Shown here: positions 1-12,400 of the stretch, one piece after another
Numbering within the stretch: position 1 is the stretch's first letter
How the letters are laid out: the number at the start of each line of letters is the position of its first letter
Assembly (NCBI GenBank): GCA_029449245.1
Contig: JANATF010000003.1
Span: forward strand, 1,674,001-1,738,000
DNA length: 64,000 bases
Reading direction: 5' to 3'
DNA from: Mortierella alpina
Lineage: Eukaryota; Mortierellomycota; Mortierellomycetes; Mortierellales; Mortierellaceae
Notes under the pieces: model-generated
Seen by the model: the letters and a program-made list of their open reading frames with translations, nothing else
The model's database searches: none
What the model was told of the DNA's origin: nothing
Position numbers and translations under genes: made by a program

Positions 1-42
1 CCTCTCTCCGTCTCTTCCTTCCCTACGTCTCGTCCAACTTAG

Positions 43-1103
43 CCTGTTCCACCTGCATATGTCGAGGCCCCTCCAACGGATCCCTATCTGCGCTGTTTCT
101 GGCTGATGCGCCGATTGGAGCAGAGCATGACCACGGGAGGGTTCTTGACCAAACGCATGTACGTCCCTCGTGCCATCTGGTACCAGTCTCTGGTCCGCCT
201 GCCAGCCATTGACGCCAAGGTGAGCGCCTGTCAGACGTTGACGGCGCTCTTTAGCAAGTTGGCGACCCAGTCCCAAAAGGGTCTACTAAACCTGATGGTC
301 GACGGTGGCGGCGGTGCAGAGGGCGATGCCGAGCGAATGACGGTTCTCAAGGAACTGGAGAGTTTGGAACAGGCAGCGAATCAGGTACAGGCGAAGTTGA
401 GCAAGAAGTTGTCGTTTGTTCATCGGCCTGGCAAGAATGGTGCACCCTTGACGATTGCAACGAACCAAGGCTTCTCGGAGGATTCGCAAGGGCCTGTGAC
501 CGGTGGGAATGTTAGTGTCTATGGAGGAGCCAGTGTTCATAACGCGAGCTTTGATTGGCTTGGAAATGAAGAGCCGCCCATGCCTCAGTCGTCGTCGTCG
601 TCGACAGGCGCGGCGATCATTCAGGAAAAGTCGTCCAAGAAGGGAGGCGTGTCTGTGGGGGGCAGTGGACCGGATGCTGGCACGGGTGGATTGAAGAGTC
701 AGTGGAAGAGTTTTTCCAAGAGCGTCCAAAAGTCCATTGGAAACGACAAAGTGTACGTCGTCTATGTCTTGGGTACTGTTTTTGCTTTCCTTTTTTTCGT
801 GAGGTGTCGCGCTTTTCTCTAACGCTTTTCTTTTTTCCTGTGTGTGTGTGTATGTGATATAGTGAGGACACCTCCTCTTACACAGAGGCGATGATTCGGC
901 TGTTCCAGGCCAGTTACATTCTTGAGAACATGCTGCGGCATTACAATGCGTTGGCGCCATTCCAAACGCATATCCAGATCATTAACCGGTTACGTCGGCT
1001 GTGCGATGTATTGAACCTGGCGATTTGTGCGTTTGTCGTGCGCGATCTGGGCGAACTCATGGGCAAGTATGTCAAACGCGTGGGCGCCTGGGTAGCCGAT
1101 TAG
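43..1103 (+). CDS. 3' part of an unrecognised fungal protein (gene starts upstream of the window)
   Basis: Two exons are visible, 43-752 and 863-1103. A pyrimidine-rich stretch ending in ttag at 37-42 looks like a 3' splice site, and the open frame from 43 has no need of the internal ATG at 106, so I read this as an internal exon of a longer gene. The intron 753-862 starts gtacgt and ends atatag, and the join keeps frame (Lys-Val-Glu-Asp). The first exon holds an ordered Trp/Tyr-rich stretch (PYLRCFWLMRRLEQSM, then YVPRAIWYQ) followed by a helical region and a Ser/Gly-rich linker. The second exon is helical and ends in ICAFVVRDLGELMGKYVKRV before TAG. I do not recognise the family. The coding call is solid from the join; the function is unknown. 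Confidence 0.7.
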
Positions 1104-1315
1104 AGAGCTGTTTTATATATAAAAGCATTACACACTGAGTGTACAGTACATGTATGTACTACACGCCCTTCTACACGCGCTCGTGTTTTTCCCGAGTGCA
1201 ATATCGCATCGAGAATGGAAACAAATTACGATGGTCGGATTTATTAGTTCACGCCCAAAAGGCCTTGCCATTTTTCGCCTCTCTCTTCTCACTCTCTTTC
1301 TTTTCTTTCCATCGT
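1104..1315. other. Convergent intergenic spacer between two 3' ends
   Basis: This short spacer separates the stop codon of the + strand gene from the stop codon of the - strand ATP synthase gene. It holds an AT-rich stretch suited to polyadenylation (ttttatatataaaag) and one perfect copy of an 11-base near-palindrome, tgtacagtaca, at 1140-1150. Confidence 0.5.
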
Positions 1316-2014
1316 TTAATGATGCGCATGGTGATCCTCTGCGCTCTTGACATTGTAGCCAACAAAGTTCCTGCGTCCGATGATCTCGCCGACCATGAAG
1401 AAGGCGTAGACCTCAGCAGCGACAAGACCGGCCTTGAGGCACTGGTCCTTGGAGATGTTCTTCCAGGTGTTGAGGGAACGAGCGTCCCAGAGGAACTTGA
1501 GGGCAGCATCCTTGGCCGTCTCGATTTGGGCACCCGAGGGAGGAGCCATGCCTTCACGGACATAGACCTGCTTGGCAATCTGGCCTGCTACCTTGGCATT
1601 GTACAAGATAGGACCTGGGATAGATATAGATGGGCATACATGAAGAGCAAAAAAACGGGGTTGTTTTTCATATGTCAGCGTGTGTACAAGAACGATCGAG
1701 TAATGAAGGTGTGCGCGAGAAGGATTCTTCTGAGGGTGGAGTTCGGGTTCACTCCGAGAGGGTGTTTGATGTGATGGGCAAGGCGGGATCTGCTCCCAGG
1801 TGAAAAAAAGAAAAGCCAGAGTGCAGATGATCTGTCGAACTGCTCGGCTGTTGGTGGTGATGCTGCGTTCCTGAACTGTGAAAATGACCCTGATTGCGGG
1901 GGTGGTTGAGGTTGTGTGCAGTGTTGTGGAAAGACAGGGCTGTTGTTTTTTATTACCCGAGAGCTTGGAAGCCGTTGATGCGGATGTGGAGATGGTCTTG
2001 GTAACAGTGTTCAT
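1316..2014 (-). CDS. ATP20: Mitochondrial F1Fo ATP synthase subunit g
   Basis: Two exons, 1957-2014 and 1316-1614, give 118 residues, the usual size of this subunit. The 342-base intron starts gtaata and ends cccag, and the join restores SKLSGPILYNAKVAGQIAKQ. The Ser/Thr-rich start fits a mitochondrial protein. The C-terminal half matches subunit g: an amphipathic stretch with FLWDARSLNTWKNIS, then a single membrane helix (AAEVYAFFMVGEIIGRR). That helix carries GEIIG, the GxxxG motif that in this family packs ATP synthase monomers into dimers and shapes cristae. It acts in the inner mitochondrial membrane and is not part of the catalytic core. The start at 2014 is chosen because it is the first ATG with a consistent splice. 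The gene is convergent with its left neighbour and divergent from the ubiquitin protease. Confidence 0.88.
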   Translation of the reverse strand: MNTVTKTISTSASTASKLSGNKKQQPCLSTTLHTTSTTPAIRVIFTVQERSITTNSRAVRQIICTLAFLFFTWEQIPPCPSHQTPSRSEPELHPQKNPSRAHLHYSIVLVHTLTYEKQPRFFALHVCPSISIPGPILYNAKVAGQIAKQVYVREGMAPPSGAQIETAKDAALKFLWDARSLNTWKNISKDQCLKAGLVAAEVYAFFMVGEIIGRRNFVGYNVKSAEDHHAHH

Positions 2015-3232
2015 GGCAAGAGGCGGATGGAGAGGAGGATTAGGCGCGAAGGGGAACGTGGGCTGCAAGAGAAAGGGCAAGAGCAAGAGGGGGGGACTGG
2101 TGTTCGAAGGTGCAGCTTCAATTGATCGGACTGGGGAGCAGCGTCGAGTCCCCACTGGTGCGAGTTCGGTGGCAAGAAGGCCGACGGCCGCTGCACGGGT
2201 GACTGTGCTGTATATCAGAAATCCGCGCCTGGGTACGTTTTTCGGTCCGCATGCCGTCCCCTGACCGCCTGTTCGACTTCCGAATGGGTGCCCAACACCC
2301 GAGGCGCATTCTCTTGCGCGCCGCGGTGGTCTGGGGATGGCAGAGATCAATCCCAGCAAGGGGGATGTGTCCCTCGGGATCGCCTCCTTGTGCATGCAGA
2401 TAAGCCGGTCAAGAGACGTGCGCCTGGGGACGGGCTCCATGTCTTGTCGATGACTTCTACATGCCACAGACAACTTGTCATTTTTAATAATATCTTCATA
2501 CAGCAATAACAGTGATAGTACGCAGTACTGCTGGCGATGTGTGCACAGGGCACAAGCACACCACACGCACTTTCATGTGTCGCACCCCCGTCAGGGTGAC
2601 CTCGGCTTTTTGTGTGATTTCTCAGCTCAGCTCAGCTCAGCTCGGTCATCGAGTGGGACATACGCATGGGAAGATAAAAGACACAACAATATAAACACGA
2701 GTGCTCTTGCTTGCGTACTTTCGGACTTGCGTCTGTCCTCTGCCCACGACACTCTCTGATCCGCGCAAGTCATCAAGAGAGAGCAGAGAAGAGTGTGTGT
2801 GTGCACTCTCTCACTCACACCATCAAACAACAAACAACAGGCAGCAGGCAACCCTCGCCCCTTTCTCTTTTCTCGTCGTCTATTTCTCTCTCGCCATCAC
2901 CACAGTCACCGCCAGCACTCCTCTTCTCGTTCACTCTGCACCTTCTGCACTCTTGTCATCACTCGCCCTTCCTCTGCTGTGGACCTCTTCCTCCTCCTCC
3001 TCCTCCTCCTCCTCCTCCTCCTCGTCTGCATCACTGTCCACACCTCCTCGCAAACACTGACGCAAGCACAGGACACACACAGACTTTGATTGGCTTGGCC
3101 ATCAGCTCTATTTTTTTTTTTTTTTTTTTTTTTTCACTGGGACACAGCGCAATCAAACAGTGATTCAAGGCACACCAGGCTTGCAGCTATCCCCTCCATC
3201 CATTCTCTCGTTCTCGTTCTCTCTCTCTGAGG
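2015..3232. promoter_or_regulatory. Divergent promoter region between ATP20 and the ubiquitin protease gene
   Basis: About 1.2 kb without a supportable gene. It holds several simple repeats: a 5-base agctc repeat near 2623-2643, CT/CA-rich DNA at 2790-2830, a (ctc)n run near 2991-3022 and 24 consecutive T at 3111-3134, about 100 bases before the protease ATG. CT-rich tracts just upstream of starts are common in fungal promoters. No clear TATA box was seen. Confidence 0.5.
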
Positions 3233-6200
3233 ATGCTTCAGGAGACACTGCAAAAGCTTCTGCAACCATCACCATTCGTCGTCCTGGTCCTGGCTCTCTC
3301 CGTGGTCCTGCTCCTACCGCAGAGATACAGACAGCGCATTCTCAGCTTCGTCGAGCATGTCCTGGCGCAGGATCTCACCACAGCCCTGGAGGAGTTGCCG
3401 TCCTTGGCCCAGACATGGAGCGTCATTCTTTACCTCAAGACAGGCCTTCTAGATCCATTGACAAGGATCCTGTTGGGCTGGGAGTCAGAGAACCCTGTCT
3501 CAAGTGACCAGAATGGCCGTGGATTGAACCGGACACAGCAAGCCCAGCGCAACGCCACCGACCGCTCAAAGATCACCAGCCGAGCCCAGCTGCACCAGCT
3601 GCACAACACCCATCGCACAGATGCCCCAGGTATTTAGAATCGTGCCATTCCCGTCTTGGCGCGTTGTTGGAACGTTGGAGCCGACGGCCTTAACCTCCAC
3701 TCACACTTTGGAATTTTTTTCTGCGTTTGTTTTCTGTTTGGCGCTAAACCGTGAATCCAGGCATACTATCGGCCGTGGACGATACCCGCAGCCTGTCCAT
3801 GACGGCACTCCCTCACATCCATGGCCTTATCAACACTGGGAACTCTTGTTTCCTGAACTCTGTCCTTCAGGTACTCACCCTTGGAGCTCTCTTGAGCAGA
3901 CTGCTGCTTTCTGCGATGAAAAGCGTCTGTTGAATGCCACTTGTATGGAGACATGGACTAAACAGTCTTGTCGCTTTTATGTTTGTAGGCACTCTCCGCT
4001 CTGTCAGCACTCCCACCGTATTTGGAGTCCCTTTTGAATCGCTCCGATGAGCTACAACTGGACGAGGATGGTGTCCAAGTGACAGAGGCATTACTGGATA
4101 CAATTGAAGGTAATGGGCGCGACGCACGGGGAAGCCCCTTGCCTAATTACTTTATGCTGACACGTCAGTAATATGATCATGACCGCAACACTCACTAAAC
4201 TGTGGTCCTCCTCCATTTCTATGAATTGTGTGATATCGCTCAACAGCATTGCAACAGCCTTTGGCGTCACGCAAATCCTTTCGACCCAGGGCTATCGTTT
4301 CGGCACTGGAGGCGGCACGCGCTAGGAGCTCGAAGGGATCCTACAGCAGCCTCATGAACAGGGAGCAGCAGGACGCACAGGAACTCTTTCAAATCATCTC
4401 GAGCGCGCTTAGTACAGAAGAATCTGCACTCCAGACACAGGAAGCTACCAGATCACTGTTGAGCCTGGACTTTGTCAAAACCCTAGTGGGTCTTGGACCA
4501 AAACACGGACACCAGATCAGGAAGGCTCCGTCGAACCCGATGATGGGCTTGCTGGCCAGTCGGCTCTCGTGCATGCAGTGTGGATACACCGAGGCTGTCC
4601 GGCATTTCACGTTCGACAACTTATCACTGTCATTACCGTCAGCTCATGCCTGCCATATTGAGGATTGCCTGAAGCAATATATCAGTCTCGAATCTCTCCA
4701 CGATGTGGTCTGTCGGAAGTGCTCCTTGCTTGCCACTGTCGCACGGATTGGGAATGAGCTGGACCGGTTAGATGATCAGCATCCTCCACAGCGCAGGCTA
4801 GCACGGTCTCAGCGGTTCAATATCGACAATGACACTGATGTCGACAGTATTATTTCAGAGGAGAACTTGGACTCTTTATCAGAGAGTGAGCAGAGCTCCT
4901 CGTGGGAGGACGACTCCGACAGTGACCTCACGGACTCGAGCAGGAAGCCTTTGCAGATACAAACCAAGGAAGAGAAGGCGGCAATGAAATCAAAGTTGAC
5001 ACAGCAGCGCAAAATCCTGGAAAAAGCCATCCGATCCGACATTGAGCGACCTTTACCTGACATCAAGTTATCCAAGGTTGTTTCGCGCCATTGCACAAAG
5101 CAGGTCATGTTGGCGAAACTGCCCGCGGTGCTTTGTTTGCACTTTATTCGGTCACAGTACTCGCATTATGGAACGGTCTCAAAGAACAGCTGCCACGTCA
5201 ACCTCCCCGAATACCTCGACCTCTCACCATTCTGCACCACGGGAGTTCTATTAACGCAGCCCAATTTACCGCTGTCGGTATCTGAGCACGATCTTGAACG
5301 GATGGGGTATGATCGCTCGAGAGCACCTGCCAACGATAAAGACACACGGACGGGACAGCAACGACCTCAAGCAAAGATGCTCTACAGACTGCAATCAATT
5401 GTTGTACATTACGGCGGACACTCATACGGACACTTTATCGCCTACCGCCGCAAACCGGAGAGTATGATCTCCAAGGTTGGCTCTGTAGGGCTAGGACTGG
5501 ATCCCACCTCCAGAACATCAAGGGCTGGCTCCCTTCATAATAAGGCCGAGGATTGGTTCCGGGTGTCGGATGAGCATGTCGAACCGGTGACGCTCGACCA
5601 TGTCCTGGATTCCAACCCATATATGTGTCTTTATGAAAAGGTGGAGAGTTTTCAGAAAACGGACGGGAGCAAGTCCGAGACGGTTTCCTCTAGTCTTTCT
5701 TTACAGGCCGCTGAGCTCGGGATTCGGAAGCTGTTGTCAAAGAAATTCGGCATTGCAGAGACGGAAAAGGTTCCGTCAAAGCCGGTAGAGTCGAACCAGG
5801 TGGACCTTACTGCAATCAGCGAGAAGGATTATGCGGAGCTGTTCAAGGAGCAACCAAAGGCTGTGGGCGCTCTGTATCGAATGGGCCATCATCACCGCGT
5901 CTTCCATTTGGATCGGGACGAGGACATGTCTGACATGGAGAGTTTGCAGTCCCAGGACGACGATCGAGCCTGGAGATCGTTTGTCTCCTCACCCAATACG
6001 ACAACGCCACCTTCGCCCAATACCGGCTCATCCGCCGAGTCTTCAACATCATCTTCGTCCTTGACATCGCCAGTCTTGAACCAGCGCTTGAAGGGCCGCC
6101 ACTCATCTCGTAACCCACCGTCGACACTCGAAATCTCGCCCTCCCCATCGCTCAACAGTTTAGGCATCCAGATTTCTGTATCCGATTCCAATCTCTTGGA

Positions 6201-6390
6201 TAATGCACCAAAGCCCTACTCCACAAATAGCCTACCGTCGACTGCGACTTCGCCAATCTCTTTAGTGGAACCGACACCTTCAAAAGCTCCAGCGGTAACA
6301 GGCAGTGCGTCTCCTGCTGCTGCCTCCACGTCACTTTCACTTTCAACATCCAAACCCAATAACCGCAAGAAGAAGAAAAGGAGAAGCTAG
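3233..6390 (+). CDS. Membrane-anchored ubiquitin-specific protease (USP30/Ubp16-like, family C19)
   Basis: Exons 3233-3629, 3761-3870, 3989-4109 and 4247-6390 give 923 residues. The N-terminus has one strongly hydrophobic helix (about residues 13-31), as in outer-membrane USP30 and yeast Ubp16. The Cys box GLINTGNSCFLNSVLQ carries the likely nucleophile near residue 162. The His box YGGHSYGHFIAYRR has the base near 605, and an acidic residue follows in EDWFRVSDEH. Two CxxC pairs (near 318/321 and 365/368) form the zinc fingers subdomain. A long acidic insert (DDSDSDLTDS) splits the catalytic domain, and the last 250 residues are Ser/Thr/Pro-rich and end in KKKKRRS. It should cleave ubiquitin from proteins at a membrane. 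The mitochondrial site is inferred from the N-terminal anchor alone; ER or peroxisome is possible. Confidence 0.88.
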
Positions 6391-6493
6391 CCATGCGGAT
6401 GTCGATCTTCCTTCATTGTTGCTCATAAAGTACTTTTCAAAAACATAATTCGTGTGCGGATGTTTTTTTAATAGAAGCGTGAGAGGAACATTT

Positions 6494-9400
6494 CTATGCA
6501 ACATCGCCGATAGCAACCACACCAGCGCCGTTGGTCTCCATGGCATGACTATCCATCGAGATCTGCTCAAAGTCCTGGCCGACCTCCATCAGTGTTCCGG
6601 TCGCCACCGTCATCTTGTGGCTACTGCTATCATACAACGGTGTTTTCGTCGACTCTATCACCAACCCCATATCTCCGTTCGCCAGTACCACATCGGCCTC
6701 GATCTGAGATGAGAATCCTTCTTGAAGCTGATGAAGTTGAAGCTGTTGCTCCTGTTCTAGTCGAAGTTGTTGCTGTTGCTGCAAAAGGAACTGCTGATGT
6801 TGCAACTGCAGGTGCTGCTGGTGCTGCAAACTGGCCGCGCTTGACTCACGCCCTTCCTCCATCATCATGTCCTCTTCATCCATGACTTCTTCCTCTTCCT
6901 CCTCTTCTTCCAACTCCTCGTCCTCTTCCTCCTCATCGTCGTCTTCTTCCTGGTCCCACTCGGTCCTGCTCTGAGGCCGCTCAATGGTCACCAGCTTCTC
7001 GTACTCTGATTCTACATATACAATCCAAGGCGACTCTCTACGAAACAGAATAAAGGACAGGCAAAAGTGGCAGTTTAGTAACACACATAGATAACTCATC
7101 AAAAAAAGATCAACAGCAATATCCAGAAAGATTAATGTTTCCTACCGAATCGTTGCCAGTAGCGCCTTCTCTTTGCGTTGCTCCTCCAAAAGCACACGCT
7201 TCATCAGCATTTGCTCCTGTCGTTGTTGCTGTCTTTGCTGCTTTCTCAGTCGTTTTTCTTGGACCCGCCTTCTCCGCTTGAGATCTTTTTGCTTTACAGC
7301 CGCTGCTGCTGCCGTTGCCGTCGGCGACAACAACGCCTCTTGTTGTTGTCCCTCCGCGGCTCTGACCATTGGTGTTTCGTCTCCTGCAGTGCTGTTCCCC
7401 AAAAGACCATCCGCATCATCGGATTCTACGCTACAACTCTCGTTGCCTTCTTCATCCGCCTCACTGACGGAATCGCCTTCATGTTCGTCCTGATCAGAGA
7501 CGCTGTGATCATCGTCCTCGTTGTTGTCATCCTCGCCGCTTCCTGTATCCGCGTCCCGACCTTGATCGGAATCGTCGCCTTCTCCTTCGTCGTCATCGTC
7601 CACAACACTATTAAACAGCTTCTCCCCTTCCTCCCACGCCGCATCTGCAGCCCGCTGCATCGCAATCTGCTGTTGCCGCATCCGTATCTGATGCTGATGC
7701 GCCTCAAAGGACCTCCACCGTACCACATTACAGAACAAATCAATGAACGGCCCTGCTTGTCCACACTGCTTCAGATCCGTCAACCGAACCAGACCCGGCT
7801 CCTTGGGACTGACCAGATCCTGCATCTGACAGATCGCGTCCCTGAACCCGAAGGACTCCATCCCCAGAATCGCCATCCTGGTGGCCTGCTCCTGAAACAG
7901 CTGCTCCAATTCAAAGACGGTCAACATCCCATCCCCATCCAAGTCCATGCACCGGAACCAATACTCGATCGAGGTCGTTGTCTGCTTGTCCGTCTCCGCG
8001 AGCAGGAACCAGATGAATCCCTTGTAGGTCATACGGTAGTTTTGTGGATGACATTGGCTTCCCGGTCCTGGTGGCGTCGTTCGCACAACCGGCGTGGTAG
8101 TCGCCGCCGCCGCCGCTGCCGCCGCTGCTGCTGTCCAATCTGTCGTGGTCGTCAAAGGAGATGTTGCAGTAGTGGACGCCGTGTCAGCCGCTGAAGCCGC
8201 CATGTCACATTCACTGGACATCTCGATGTCGGTGTCAGTCTTGTTAAAGGTCGTCGTGGCATGATCGGCCGACTCGATGGATGCAAGATCCACTGAGGAG
8301 AGGGTCATGGATCGTCTCAACGCCTTCGGCTGCTGCACTGGAGAGTCGTCCAAACCTCCCTCAACAGTCTCTACGGTGGACTTGGGGCCGTCTGCTGATG
8401 GGCTATTCTCTAAGTCCTGAAGACTCTTGGTGGCCGATGGCTGTTGGGCTTCATCCTCGGACGAGGACGGTACTGGCTGCTGCTCGGCGCTTTGTCCTTG
8501 CTCTGGCTCCATTTCCAAATCCTGTTGTTGCAATTGCCTCTGCCGCATCAACATCAGTAGTTGCTGCTGCTGTTGCTGCTGCTGCTGTTGTTGGAGCAGC
8601 AACTCTTGATCCGGCACCATAAACATCCCCGTCTCGTTTCCATACCCTTGCATCACCCTTCGAATGATCCTCGACGAGATTGCGCCACCCGAGTAACCTG
8701 CCAGGTCCTGTTCATCCAGAATCAAGTCATGGTCCTGATCCAACTCCCAGAACTTGCAGTAAATCACATAAAAGTGCTTGTATGAAAAACAATCCTCGGT
8801 CTGGTTCAGATCGCTGTTTTCAAGTTTTCGTAACGTCTTGTCAAACTGCGATCGTCTCAGGTCCGCTAGGGACATCTTGCCATGCCGCCGATTCGCCTCG
8901 TAAAAGATCCGTGTGATCACCGTTTCCAGATACCGTTCTTGGAAGACGGCATTCCCAGACAGGAACTCGAGCCCTGGATGAAAGAGGACCAGATCTTGAA
9001 GGACGACCTCGAAATCCGTGGGTGTCAACACATTCTTGTTGGGCGGCTTCAAAATCATAAAAATCTGGACATACACACACACGTATGGGTGATAGTGTTA
9101 GAAGGGAAAGAGGGGCTAACTATCATCGAGAACAGTCAAGAGAAAAAAAAATTCTTACCATCGAGATCTCATCCGGACAGCCATCCGCAAGGGACTCCCA
9201 TGCGAGTTCCAGCTCTGAAAATCGCACCTCATTATTGCCCGCAACATCCACCTTCCTGAACAAGGCCCTGTTCATGTACCGTGGCAATTCGCAGCACTGA
9301 ACAGTGATCGCTACAAACCCGGCCTCATTCAGGACCTCGTTCTCGGCGGCTGCAAAGACTTCCCTGGCTTTTGCCTGTCAGAGAGAGCAACTATACGTAT

Positions 9401-12400
9401 TAGCTCCCTCTAGCCACAGAGTTGGCATTGACCTTCATATTAAAATAACTCCAAAAAGGCTGGGTCTCCAGGATGTACTTACCAAAGCACTGAGCACTTT
9501 TTGTCGGCGTTTCGATGCGGTCAAGGGTCTTCCCATAGGGAAATAGAACGGGGGGATGACGTGGTCCTCAGTGGCCGGGGCATTTGATGAGGTCGTCGCG
9601 TTCTCTACACTGCCGTTCTCGTCTTCAGCCTTGAGCGAGGATTGCTTTTCCTGCTGCAATGTCTGGACGACGTTGCTGTGCAGATTGGTCGTGCTGGTCT
9701 TTTTCTTGAGGAGAATTTTCTTTCCTCCAGAGCTGTTGTTACGCCTCCTGCGCTGCTTCGAACCTTCACCCCGCGTCGTTGTTGTTGTCGTTGTCGTTGT
9801 CGCTGATGCTGTTGCTGTTTTGCTCTGCTGCGACGAGATAACGTCCAGATCCTCCTGGGCTTGAGTTCCGACCTGCAACTGCTCTTGTTCCTGGAGTGCA
9901 AGCTGTTTCTGGAACGGACATTCAGAGCTCGTCGGATCCGGTATAGACGTAGCTGCCAAGGGTCGTCCATCATCGCCCTTTTGGCTGGTACTTTGCAAAG
10001 TTTCGGACAAGTCCACCTGCCGATCATTTTCTTGCTCAGCAGCAGCAACAGCAGCCGCAGCCGCGGGAGCGTCCTTCTTCATCTGCACCAAAAAAGCGGG
10101 GGCCTTCTCTGGTAGAGAAGAGTTCTCTCCCAAAGGCAGCGGCACCAAAGTATTGCCGATGGAACCATCAGAGTCCTTGTTCTGTTTCCTCTCAGAATCA
10201 TCCTCAGAGGTGTTGGTTGAGTCCTTTTGGTGTTCAAAATTCAACATGGACACTGCAACAATTTTCTGTGCATGACGCACAGTCTCTGGGGACGACTCCA
10301 TCTCATCCAGTTCTTCGGGTGGTCGAAAGAAGGACAGCCCTGTTGCTGTAGCTGTAGCTGTTGCTGTTGCAGCTGAGGCAGAAGCGTTGCAGTCCCGTGA
10401 TGCATCAACGCTTCCCACCCTAGCCGGAGCTTTGCTCTGTTGTACACTCATGACTCTTGGCACGCTCGTCTCCTCCCCCTCCGCCTCCTTCTCTGAAAGC
10501 CCCATCGTATCCACAGCGTCTTTAGACAGAACCTTTTTGTGATTTTCCAACTCTGCCTCTCGTGAATGACCTGCACAGTCCTTTGTCTCCACCTGGCTAC
10601 ACTCGTTAGCATGGCTGCTACCGATACTTCTACCACTGGATCCAGTACCAGCACCAGCACCAGCACCAGCACCAGCACCAGCACCAACATCAGCAGAAAT
10701 AGGCTGAAACGACGACAGAAGTGATCTCATTGGTGTCGACATTTGAGTCTTGTCAATCCTGTCCCTCAGATTGTTATCACTCTTGCTGTTCTTGAGAACG
10801 AGTCGTCTCATGGGCTTCATCGTCCGGGTCGGTGTCAACGACACGGTCCATCGTGATCGTTGGTTTCCTGACTCGGCGGATGAAGGGTTACTCAACTTAA
10901 TTTGCGGACTCGAGCCTGATGATGATGCGATTGGCGACGGATGAGGAGAGACGGCGGGACTCGATTCAAGGGAGGGTAAGGAGACATAGCCACTGCTCCC
11001 CGTAGGTAACGAGGGGGCAGATGTTGCCTTGATGGATGCCTTGAGTATATCGGCGTCTATACATCCACATTTTCGAGATAAGGATTAGCATTAGGCGGCT
11101 GCTGCGTCATTGAAAACAAGCATAAAAACGCTGCAGACAACATGCTTGTTGTGTAGTCGTGTTTTTTTTTCTAGGACACTTACATGATAACTGGCCTGAT
11201 GCCAGTGTAGGCGCTGAGCGACTCCTACGAAGCACGTTCGAAGACGATCCATTGGCTGGTGTCGTCGTTTCGGGCGCAGGAGTAGAGTTCTCATGTGGTC
11301 TAAGTGCATATACATGTGCATGTCCTCCAGGGACAGGGCTCTGGCTTCTTATGGGACTCACCCAACCACTGCCGCTCGCCCGGTTGATGACACCTTCCTT
11401 GGAGGTGCCATGATAACCATTAGAGTGCCACTTCTGTCTGGCATTCTCCAATTCTCGAGACGTGCTGCTGTTATTGTTAGCAGGTCTCTGGTTATGGCGA
11501 CCGGCCGGTGAGTTTGACCGAGGTTGGTGGTGCTGCTGGTGTTGCTGGGTATGATGCTGGGTGGAATGTGAACGTGGATGATGATTTTGATGTGGATGCT
11601 GATGATGCGAGTTTTGCTGGGTATCGGGTGTATGTTTTTGTTGCTTGGAATGGGCTTGCTGTTGTTGTTGCTGGAGACGACTCTGTTCCGATGGCAGTGT
11701 CTTGTTCCCAACACCGGAAAGAAGCGCAGACTTGTACTGCAGCTGTGGAGACGTCCGAACAACGCGGTCCTGAATCTGCTCCGTAAGTGACCAGGCCTCG
11801 AATTCTGTCATGAAAAAAACATCATTGAAAGAGAGAGAGAGAGAGAGAAAGAAAGAAAGAAAGAAAGAAAGAAAAAAAAACAAAATGGTTGTGAGGTAAG
11901 TAAGCATGAGGAGATGGATACCACTTTTTTAACTCTGTCTCCCGCTTTTCTATGTCGCGCGCGCGCGTTCACCTCATTCAAAAAGCAGTAATGATAGCAA
12001 GAAGAAGATATCCTTCTACATCATACCTTTCTGTTCGATACTGGAGAGCGTCGGATGATACCCCTCCTTTTTACGGGATGGGCTAAGTGGAGGTGTAGCG
12101 GCAGCTCCACTTCGACCACTCGGCGAGAGCGGCTGCTGAGGTGATCGAGGTACATTAGAGAAAAGTGGGGAACCTGGAGAGGCTGAAGGCAAAGGTGATG
12201 AGGTTGAGGTTGATGTGGATGTTGATGTTGATGTTGAGGTAGAAGTTGAAGTGGACGATGGCGTGGAAGAAGCCAACACTGACGAATACAGCGGAGGACT
12301 AGAATCAGCCTGCAGTTGATCCTTCCTCGGTGATTGCTCAGGCACCATTGAGAGCGAGTCTGATGTTGGTGACTGGACCAGGACCACTGGTGGCGCGAGA

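Noticed and set aside
7178-8194. 338-codon open frame on the + strand
   Set aside because: It is antisense to the PP2A B'' exon, is Leu/Arg/Cys-rich from reversed Gln, Ser and Asp codons, and has no domain.
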